Positions 17,357 through 23,829 of a DNA stretch of 64,000 nt are shown one piece after another. Position 1 is the first letter of the stretch; each line of letters begins with the position of its first letter. The stretch comes from an uncultured Lachnospiraceae bacterium (lineage in GTDB: Bacteria > Bacillota > Clostridia > Lachnospirales > Lachnospiraceae), in the NCBI GenBank assembly GCA_902781455.1, contig CACZJF010000004.1, positions 101,467 to 165,466 of the forward strand. Reading direction: 5' to 3'. The notes below the pieces were generated by a model that did not search any database, was not told the DNA's origin, and saw nothing but the letters and a program-made list of their open reading frames with translations. Made by a program: the position numbers and the translations under genes.

Positions 17357-17431
17357 GAGCTGAATACCGTTAGCGAACGCCGCAGGCGTGAGGTTACGGG
17401 ATTCGCATCCGAACGGAGGAAATCAGATATA
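17357..17431 (+). repeat. Dispersed intergenic repeat, full copy A
   Basis: About 74 bases align without gaps to 58427-58500 with 16 differences. The centre folds as GCGAA-CGCC ... GGCG ... TTCGC. This copy sits between the OadB- and OadA-type genes, the other between leuC and leuD, so both lie inside operons directly before a ribosome binding site region. Confidence 0.75.
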
Positions 17432-17477
17432 AACTGGCGTTTATAGAGGAGACATGTAAAGGAAAGGAATAAATAAG

Positions 17478-18887
17478 ATGGCAGCAGAAAAAAAGCCGAT
17501 TAAAATAACTGAAACGATTCTGCGTGACGCGCATCAGTCTCTGATCGCGACACGCATGCCGACGGAAGAGATGCTTCCGATCATTGACAAGCTGGACAAG
17601 GTCGGATACCACTCCGTAGAGTGCTGGGGCGGCGCTACCTTCGACGCAGCGCTTCGTTTCCTGAAGGAAGATCCCTGGATCAGACTGAGGAAACTGCGTG
17701 ACGGCTTCAAGAACACGAAACTGCAGATGCTGTTCCGCGGCCAGAACATTCTGGGCTACAAGCCGTACGCGGATGATGTTGTGGAGTACTTTGTGCAGAA
17801 GTCGATCGCGAATGGTATCGATATCATTCGTATCTTCGACTGCTTTAATGATCTGAGAAACCTTGAGACCTGCGTCAGGGCGGCGAACAAGGAGAAGGGC
17901 CATGCCCAGATCGCGCTGTCCTACACGCTGGGCGATGCTTACACGCTTGATTATTGGGTTGATATCTCGAAGCGGATCCAGGATATGGGTGCAGATTCCA
18001 TCTGTATCAAGGATATGGCAGGACTGCTTCTTCCGTACACAGCGACCGAGCTGATCGCTGCGATGAAGGATGCGGTTGACCTTCCGATTCAGCTTCATAC
18101 GCATTACACCTCCGGCGCAGCAGCCATGACCTATCTGAAGGCGGTCGAAGCCGGCGTGGACGTGATTGACTGCGCGATGAGCCCGTTTGCTCTGGGTACC
18201 TCCCAGCCGGCAACTGAGGTTATGGTCAAGACGTTCCAGGGCACTCCGTATGATACCGGATATGATATGAAGCTTCTGGAAGAGATCGCGGACTACTTCC
18301 GTCCGTACAGGGACGAGTGCCTGGCAAACGGCCTCCTGAACCCGAAGAACCTTGGCGTCAATATCAAGACGCTGGTCTACCAGGTACCGGGCGGCATGCT
18401 CTCGAACCTGACTTCGCAGCTTGACAAGCTCGGCGCTGCCGACAAGTACTACGAAGTGCTTGAGGAAGTACCGAACGTCAGAGCAGACCTTGGTGAGCCG
18501 CCGCTGGTTACGCCGTCGTCCCAGATTGTCGGTACACAGGCCGTTATGAACGTCATTGCCGGCGAGCGCTACAAGATGGTGCCGCAGGAGACCAAGGATG
18601 TGCTGAGCGGAAAGTATGGCCAGACAGTCAAGCCGTTTAACAAGGAAGTCCAGAAGAAGTGCATCGGCGACGCGGAGGTGATCACACACCGTCCGGCAGA
18701 TGATATCGCTCCGATGCTTCCGGGCTATGAGAAAGAGATTGCCCAGTATAAGGAGATGGACGAGGATGTCCTCACCTATGCACTGTTCCCGCAGGTTGCC
18801 ATCGATTACTTCAAGTATCGTCAGGCACAGAAGACCGGCGTGGATCCAACAGAAGGCGATTCCAAGAACAAGGCATATCCTGTATAA
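17478..18887 (+). CDS. OadA-type / pyruvate carboxyltransferase subunit (oxaloacetate decarboxylase alpha without biotin domain)
   Basis: This 469-residue protein is the carboxyltransferase that moves CO2 between oxaloacetate/pyruvate and biotin. Seen: the barrel start ETILRDAHQSLIATRM with a metal-binding Asp, CWGGATFDAALRFL, IRIFDCFND, CIKDMAGLL and metal ligands HTHYTSGAA, then the C-terminal carboxylase domain. It ends without a biotinyl domain, which the cluster supplies separately, as in the 5S subunit of transcarboxylase. The start follows GGAAAGG. It is the last gene of the cluster, before a strong terminator. Confidence 0.92.
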   Translation: MAAEKKPIKITETILRDAHQSLIATRMPTEEMLPIIDKLDKVGYHSVECWGGATFDAALRFLKEDPWIRLRKLRDGFKNTKLQMLFRGQNILGYKPYADDVVEYFVQKSIANGIDIIRIFDCFNDLRNLETCVRAANKEKGHAQIALSYTLGDAYTLDYWVDISKRIQDMGADSICIKDMAGLLLPYTATELIAAMKDAVDLPIQLHTHYTSGAAAMTYLKAVEAGVDVIDCAMSPFALGTSQPATEVMVKTFQGTPYDTGYDMKLLEEIADYFRPYRDECLANGLLNPKNLGVNIKTLVYQVPGGMLSNLTSQLDKLGAADKYYEVLEEVPNVRADLGEPPLVTPSSQIVGTQAVMNVIAGERYKMVPQETKDVLSGKYGQTVKPFNKEVQKKCIGDAEVITHRPADDIAPMLPGYEKEIAQYKEMDEDVLTYALFPQVAIDYFKYRQAQKTGVDPTEGDSKNKAYPV

Positions 18888-18942
18888 AGATTACATTTCA
18901 CGGTCTGTGAAGAAGGCCGTGAGATAAAAAGGAACCATGCAG

Positions 18943-18971
18943 GCCTCCGGCGTCAGCCGGAGGCTTTTCTT
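18943..18971 (+). terminator. Rho-independent terminator of the decarboxylase cluster
   Basis: GCCTCCGGC, a four-base loop GTCA and GCCGGAGGC, followed by TTTTCTT. Confidence 0.9.
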
Positions 18972-18998
18972 GAATCTTCAGCTTTGTTATGATATTAT
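18970..18998 (+). promoter_or_regulatory. Sigma-A promoter for the alpha/beta hydrolase
   Basis: TTGAAT (18970-18975), a 17-base spacer and TATTAT (18993-18998). The -35 box overlaps the T-tract of the preceding terminator. Confidence 0.65.
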
Positions 18999-19134
18999 CA
19001 ATGAGGACGGTCTGCAGGTCTGGCATCATTGTTTCTCGCTTCAGACAGGCCGTGTGGGGTCGGGTCGAAAGACCCGATCCGATTTGTTACGCGGAAAGTC
19101 TTTAGATGGCAGATATGAGTTTTTGGAGAGAAAC

Positions 19135-19938
19135 ATGCTGAACGCAAAGAACGGACATATCAGGCTGAGATCCTTTGAGATGGATTACATCCGGTTTGGG
19201 AACGGAAAGAAAACGCTCGTCATGATTCCGGGCGTGGGAGACGGATTAAAAACGGTGAAAGGCATGGCCGCTCCGTTTTCCGTTCTTTACCGCTCTCTGG
19301 CCAGTGACTTCACGGTGTATGTCTTCAGCCGCAGAGTGGACCTTGTGCCAGGTATGACGACAAGAGATATGGCGAAAGACCTGGACAAGGCGATGAAAGC
19401 ACTTGGCCTGTCCCGAGTCTGCCTTGCCGGCATTTCCCAGGGAGGGATGATTGCGCAGTGGCTGGCAATTGATTATCCGGAAAGAGTCAGCCGGCTGATC
19501 CTTGCAGTGACGCTGAGCCGGCCCAATCCAACATTGCAGGGTGTGGTCGGCAATTGGATCAGGATGGCTGAGGCAGGCGATTACAGGGGAATCATGCTTG
19601 ATACGGCAGAGCATTCGTATACGGAAGAACGGCTGCGGAAAACGCGGAAAATGTATGAACTCCTGGGAAGTATCGGTAAGCCGAAGTCCTTTGACCGCTT
19701 TATCATTCAGGCAAACTCCTGTCTTACGCACGACGCTTATGATGAGCTGCCGAAGATCGCATGCCCTGTTCTTGTGATCGGCGGTACGGATGACAAAATT
19801 GTGACAGGAAAGGCATCTGCGGAAATCGCCGGACAGATCAGGGACTGCAGGCTGAAGATGTATTACGGGCTTGGGCATGGACTGTATGAGAACAAAGATT
19901 TTCTGGACCAGGTTAAGCGTTTTATGAATACGGAGTAA
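19135..19938 (+). CDS. Alpha/beta hydrolase
   Basis: This 267-residue cytoplasmic hydrolase has no signal peptide. Catalytic triad candidates are the Ser in GISQGG, the Asp in GGTDDKIV and the His in GLGHGLY. An oxyanion-hole-type segment VMIPGVGDG lies near the N-terminus. The substrate is unknown. The start at 19135 follows GGAGAG; the frame stays open for 66 codons upstream, but these read through a terminator and promoter and are not protein-like. It is a single transcription unit. Confidence 0.85.
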   Translation: MLNAKNGHIRLRSFEMDYIRFGNGKKTLVMIPGVGDGLKTVKGMAAPFSVLYRSLASDFTVYVFSRRVDLVPGMTTRDMAKDLDKAMKALGLSRVCLAGISQGGMIAQWLAIDYPERVSRLILAVTLSRPNPTLQGVVGNWIRMAEAGDYRGIMLDTAEHSYTEERLRKTRKMYELLGSIGKPKSFDRFIIQANSCLTHDAYDELPKIACPVLVIGGTDDKIVTGKASAEIAGQIRDCRLKMYYGLGHGLYENKDFLDQVKRFMNTE

Positions 19939-20000
19939 CTGCGGAAAACACAGAAAGGGCGCCGGATCAGGAAGGATCAGGAAGGCAAAAGAAGTGTCGG

Positions 20001-20029
20001 TTGACTTCTGATTCTGGTTTTTTTATACT
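20001..20029 (+). promoter_or_regulatory. Sigma-A promoter for the DtxR-type regulator operon
   Basis: TTGACT (20001-20006), a 17-base spacer and TATACT (20024-20029). Confidence 0.75.
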
Positions 20030-20076
20030 GAATCCGGGTGTTATCCAAAGAGACGATTTGTCAGGAGGAGGAAACT

Positions 20077-20445
20077 ATGGCTGCTACTGAGTCCGCCGAG
20101 AATTATCTTGAATCGATCCTTATTTTAAGCAAGGAAAAGCCGGTTGTCAGAAGTGTTGATGTATCGAATTATACCGGTTTTCGCAAGTCAAGTATCTCGA
20201 TTGCGATGAAGAACCTGAAAGCGGACGGATACATCACCATCAGTCCGGAGGGATATATCTATCTGACACAGAAGGGGCTGCAGATCGCTACCATGATTTA
20301 CGAGCGCCATCAGGTTCTTTCTGCATGGTTTATCCGTCTTGGAGTTGATGAGAAGATCGCTGTGGAGGATGCCTGCAGGATCGAGCATGATATCAGCCCG
20401 GAGAGTTTTGCGGCAATCAAGAAGTATATCAGTGAGAATCCCTGA
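20077..20445 (+). CDS. DtxR/MntR-family metal-dependent transcriptional regulator
   Basis: This 122-residue DNA-binding protein has an N-terminal winged helix (VDVSNYTGFRKSSISIAMKNL as the recognition region, split) and a metal-binding dimerisation domain. Metal ligands visible are H78 (YERHQVL) and C100, E103 and H104 in ACRIEHD. The Cys is at the position that is Cys in iron-sensing DtxR and Glu in manganese-sensing MntR, so iron sensing is inferred. An N-terminal Asp ligand of MntR is Asn here. It lacks the SH3-like domain of DtxR. The start follows CAGGAGGAGG. An acyltransferase follows two bases later. Confidence 0.82.
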   Translation: MAATESAENYLESILILSKEKPVVRSVDVSNYTGFRKSSISIAMKNLKADGYITISPEGYIYLTQKGLQIATMIYERHQVLSAWFIRLGVDEKIAVEDACRIEHDISPESFAAIKKYISENP

Positions 20446-20447
20446 AC

Positions 20448-21476
20448 ATGAGTCACGCTGAAGAACAGAAGAAGAACAGATATACTGAGGTCGATATTGC
20501 AAGAGGCATCGGTATATTTTTTGTTGTCCTGGGACATGCGATCAAACAGACAGGCGTATCTGCCGTCTGGATCCGTATCCTGACCTATATCATCTACAGC
20601 TTTCATATGCCGCTTTTTTTCTGCCTGTCTGGGTTCGTTTCCGCGAAGATCCTGCAGATGAACAGGCAGGAGAGAAAGCGTTTTGCTTTTTCCAGGGCGC
20701 GCAGGCTGCTGGTTCCGTATTTTACGGTCGGCCTGATCTATATTCCGGTCAAGCTTGCGCTCAGCGGATCAGCGATCAAGCCATTTGAAGTCAAGGATAT
20801 CTGGAAGCTTCTGATCGGACAGAACCCGGATGTTTCTTTGTGGTTTCTGTATATTCTGTTTCTGATCGAGCTGATCAGTGCACTTCTCGTGAACACCTAT
20901 AATTTCCGTTCTATCTGGTATGGAAGCTTCTTTCTGAGTGTGGCGATCTACTGGGCCAATCTGGATATCCGCACACCAAAGTATCTTTTCTTCTTCCTGA
21001 TGGGAATCTGGGTCAGGCTGAAGTTTGAGGACAGCCGGAAGGCAGGGTATGAAGATGCGATGGACGGGCAGGATCTGCTGGCGTTTCTCGCGCTGGTGAC
21101 GGACATTGCAGCGATCATTTTCCTGTACAGGACAACCATCACGGTTACCATGATGCTGACAAGCCTGTGCGGTATCTACCTGGTCCTGTGGATTTCATCG
21201 AGGCTTGTCTATAATATTGACGGCGAGAAAAAAGAGCCGGGACGTTTCACAAGGATCCTGCTTCTGCTGGGACTGTTCTCCATGGACATCTACATTCTGC
21301 ATGAGCCGGTCATGACCGTGGTGCGGCTTGTGCTCTGGGACCGGCTGGGGCTGCAGTATATTCTGTGCACGGCAGTCATTTTCTTCAGCGCGCTTTGCCT
21401 TCCGATTCCCATATCGAAGTGGATCATACGGAAGATCAAACTGCTCAGGATCCTGTTATTGGGGGAAGCTCATTAA
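20448..21476 (+). CDS. Acyltransferase family 3 membrane protein (OafA/YrhL-like)
   Basis: This 342-residue integral membrane protein resembles acyltransferase-3 enzymes, which O-acetylate sugars or wall polymers. It starts with EVDIARGIGIFFVVLGHA, where the conserved His lies at the end of the first helix, followed by FHMPLFFCLSGFV with the second conserved motif. About ten membrane spans follow. It is tightly linked to the DtxR-type regulator (2-base gap) and to a rhodanese-like gene (0-base gap). Confidence 0.85.
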   Translation: MSHAEEQKKNRYTEVDIARGIGIFFVVLGHAIKQTGVSAVWIRILTYIIYSFHMPLFFCLSGFVSAKILQMNRQERKRFAFSRARRLLVPYFTVGLIYIPVKLALSGSAIKPFEVKDIWKLLIGQNPDVSLWFLYILFLIELISALLVNTYNFRSIWYGSFFLSVAIYWANLDIRTPKYLFFFLMGIWVRLKFEDSRKAGYEDAMDGQDLLAFLALVTDIAAIIFLYRTTITVTMMLTSLCGIYLVLWISSRLVYNIDGEKKEPGRFTRILLLLGLFSMDIYILHEPVMTVVRLVLWDRLGLQYILCTAVIFFSALCLPIPISKWIIRKIKLLRILLLGEAH

Positions 21477-21977
21477 GTGAAGAAGAAGATTCGCATCATA
21501 TTTTTCCTGTGCTGTATGACGGTGGTTCTGTTTACGGCATGGTCCGCGATCCGTTCCTTCCGCCCCAGCCGGGGAAAACCCTATGAAAGACTCAGCGCGG
21601 AAGAGGCATATGAGTATATCAGCTACGAGAGTGTTTACTGTATTATTGATGTAAGAGACCCAAAAGCCTATGCCGGCGGACATGTGGAGGGTGCGAAAAA
21701 CCTTCCCTTTGAGGAGATTGTCGAGAGGGCGGACGATGTGATAGCGGACCGTCATATGATGCTTTATGTGTATGGCAGGGACAGTGAACAAAGCTGTGCT
21801 GCGGCGCAGAAGCTCAGTGACAGCGGGTTCACTTCCGTAACGGAAACCGGGAGTTACCGGGACTGGATTCTGATCGGTATAGCGGAGGAAACCGCAGATA
21901 CAAAAGCTGGCAGTGAGGAAACCGCAAATGACGGCCCGGCACAGATGAATTCGGGAAAGAGCAGCAGTGACGAATGA
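21477..21977 (+). CDS. Membrane-anchored rhodanese-like protein lacking the catalytic Cys
   Basis: The 166-residue protein begins with GTG directly after the acyltransferase stop. It has an N-terminal membrane anchor (IRIIFFLCCMTVVLFTAW) and an outward rhodanese domain (CIIDVRDPKAYAGGHVEGAKNL). Active rhodaneses have a C-R-x-G-x-R loop; here the matching loop reads YGRDSEQS, with Gly100 where the nucleophilic Cys should be. It is therefore probably a binding or structural rhodanese fold. The last 35 residues are polar and low complexity. Confidence 0.8.
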   Translation: MKKKIRIIFFLCCMTVVLFTAWSAIRSFRPSRGKPYERLSAEEAYEYISYESVYCIIDVRDPKAYAGGHVEGAKNLPFEEIVERADDVIADRHMMLYVYGRDSEQSCAAAQKLSDSGFTSVTETGSYRDWILIGIAEETADTKAGSEETANDGPAQMNSGKSSSDE

Positions 21978-21990
21978 ATGAAGGAGCGTC

Positions 21991-22019
21991 TTGCGCAGTA
22001 GAACAACTAATGTTACAAT
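21991..22019 (+). promoter_or_regulatory. Sigma-A promoter with extended -10 for the Ig-like cysteine hydrolase
   Basis: TTGCGC (21991-21996), a 17-base spacer and TACAAT (22014-22019) preceded by TGT. It is followed by several TTGTTAC/TTGTTGC-like repeats before the gene. Confidence 0.55.
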
Positions 22020-22142
22020 ATTGTTGCAAAATTGTTACTGTTTGTTGCCGAATTGTTATGTCTGCTGTCGGGACGAAGAGTGAGAATCAAGCGTGCTGCG
22101 GCGAGTAACATGAATAGCAGATTCATGCGAAGGAGGAAGAAG

Positions 22143-23597
22143 ATGAGGGTGAATACAGGCTTTAAGCGTCTGGCTGTACACATCCCGTGGCTGATACTTG
22201 CAGTTGTGATGCTTCTGTTCTGCATACCGCACAGTGTCAACGCTGCATCCACGAAGAAATATACTCTCGTGCGGGGAGAGACAAAGCAGCTGAAGAAAAG
22301 ACCGGGAGCGGTATGGAGTTCGAAAAACGCTGCGGTTGCGTCTGTGACGCAGACAGGCCTCGTCACTGCGAAAAGACGTGGCAAGACAACCATTACCTCA
22401 AAAGTAGGGTCGAAAAAGTATAAGTTTAAGATCACGGTCGAGAAGCCTGCGATCAGTAAGAAAACCGTGAAGCTGGCACTGAATAAGACAAAGGTGATCA
22501 AGATCACCGGGACTACCAGGAAGTTTTCATTTGTCTCCTCGGACCCTTCCATCGTGGAGGTAAAGAAAAAGGCAAAGAATAAAGTCAGGATCAAGGCACT
22601 CAAGGATGGTACCGCCACGGTCGGAGCGGTCTATCACGGTGTCATGCTGACCTGCGTCGTGACAGCGGGAAGCGGCAATGCAGCACAAGTGGATCCTGAC
22701 GCGGATGATACCGCGGCAAAAGAGAAAAGCAGCATTGAGATCAAAGGGTACGATGGGAAAGTACTTCAAACGTTGACCTATAAAAAATCAAGCATTGCAA
22801 AGAGTGTCAGCGCTGTCAGTTCATATGGGCAGAGTGCGCCTCTGTATACAAGCGTGAATGGGGGAGACGGTCTGGAGAATATTTACTCTGACAAGAATAC
22901 CGGAAAAGTCCATATTCCGAATGTAAAGCTGTCGGACAAGGAAGTAAATGGAACGATTGCGAAGGCATGTGCATGGGCAAGGGCTGTGTGCAACAGCAAG
23001 TACCATGGCTATGACAACGGCCAGAGCAAGGATAAGGGAAGAAACAGATATACCTGGGGGATTCCGAAAAAGGACTCTCCGGGAACGGGAGACTACTGCT
23101 GTTATTCACTGGCGATATGTGCCTATTATTTTGCTGGCGTGAATATGCTTGGAGAAGGTCTCGGGGTCGGAGAGCCGGTGTTTTATCCTCCCAAGTCCCC
23201 GCAATGGCTGAAAAGCGGCGGTGTTTTCTTCTACGGTGACAGGAATTATGTCGGAACGTCTCCTTATGACTGCAGGAATTATTATCCAAAGCTTGGATTC
23301 ACGGATATCACGCAGCAGGTGAAAAAGGCCGGAAAGAAGTTTGTATATAAAGCCGGGGATATTGCCGTCGCCTATAAGACGCACCAGCATGCACAGCTGA
23401 TCATCAAGGATGGTACGGCGAAGAAGTGTGAAGTGGCTGAGGCTTGCGGTCCGGGCAAGGGAAAGAAAAAGGGCGGAGACCAGAGCGGCTCTGAACTGTG
23501 TGTATACAATCATCTCTATAATCCGAAAGAAATAAATAGGGTCTATCGTTTTACCGGCGAAGGCGTTATACTGAATAAAGCCGGACTGACAGGGTAA
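22143..23597 (+). CDS. Secreted Ig-like (BIG2-type) protein with C-terminal cysteine-hydrolase-like domain
   Basis: The 484-residue protein has a signal peptide (IPWLILAVVMLLFCIPHSVNA) and two bacterial Ig-like repeats at about residues 35-190 (VWSSKNAAVASVTQTGLVTA is BIG2-like). The C-terminal domain resembles NlpC/P60 or CHAP-type hydrolases: C319/C320 in GDYCCYSLAICAYYF and H414/H416 in THQHAQLII. A wall-peptide hydrolase or amidase role is inferred. The start at 22143 follows AAGGAGG. The frame is open 37 codons further up, but that part is Arg-rich and precedes the signal peptide. Confidence 0.75.
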   Translation: MRVNTGFKRLAVHIPWLILAVVMLLFCIPHSVNAASTKKYTLVRGETKQLKKRPGAVWSSKNAAVASVTQTGLVTAKRRGKTTITSKVGSKKYKFKITVEKPAISKKTVKLALNKTKVIKITGTTRKFSFVSSDPSIVEVKKKAKNKVRIKALKDGTATVGAVYHGVMLTCVVTAGSGNAAQVDPDADDTAAKEKSSIEIKGYDGKVLQTLTYKKSSIAKSVSAVSSYGQSAPLYTSVNGGDGLENIYSDKNTGKVHIPNVKLSDKEVNGTIAKACAWARAVCNSKYHGYDNGQSKDKGRNRYTWGIPKKDSPGTGDYCCYSLAICAYYFAGVNMLGEGLGVGEPVFYPPKSPQWLKSGGVFFYGDRNYVGTSPYDCRNYYPKLGFTDITQQVKKAGKKFVYKAGDIAVAYKTHQHAQLIIKDGTAKKCEVAEACGPGKGKKKGGDQSGSELCVYNHLYNPKEINRVYRFTGEGVILNKAGLTG

Positions 23598-23649
23598 GAA
23601 AACGAGGATGGTGGACAGGAAATCAATTCTGCCGGAATAAAAAAGTCAG

Positions 23650-23690
23650 AAGAGGCACAAGGTCAGGGTGGCTGATCCAGTGCCTCTTTT
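23650..23690 (+). terminator. Rho-independent terminator
   Basis: AAGAGGCAC (23650-23658) pairs with GTGCCTCTT (23680-23688), with an inner GGTCAG/CTGATCC stem and a T-run. Confidence 0.8.
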
Positions 23691-23695
23691 CACAG

Positions 23696-23813
23696 TTGCA
23701 GCACGATGATGATCTGGCGTTGACGAAGGAGCTGTATCAGAGATCGGGTGAATTCGGTACAGATCCTAAGTATCTGCGGCCGGACGTATACGGTTGTGCA
23801 GTCACGCTTTGAG
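23696..23813 (+). pseudogene. Possible 3' remnant of a gene
   Basis: An open frame on the plus strand ends at the TGA at 23811 and reads protein-like: DLALTKELYQRSGEFG, then TDPKYLRPDVYGCAVTL. It has no ATG and no ribosome binding site, and begins inside the preceding terminator. It could be the tail of a deleted gene or chance. I do not recognise it. Confidence 0.2.
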
Positions 23814-23829
23814 GAAAGGAACTGTTTGG

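Noticed and set aside
19966-19986. A 10-base tandem duplication (GATCAGGAAG twice)
   Set aside because: Too short and isolated to support a repeat family; probably slippage.
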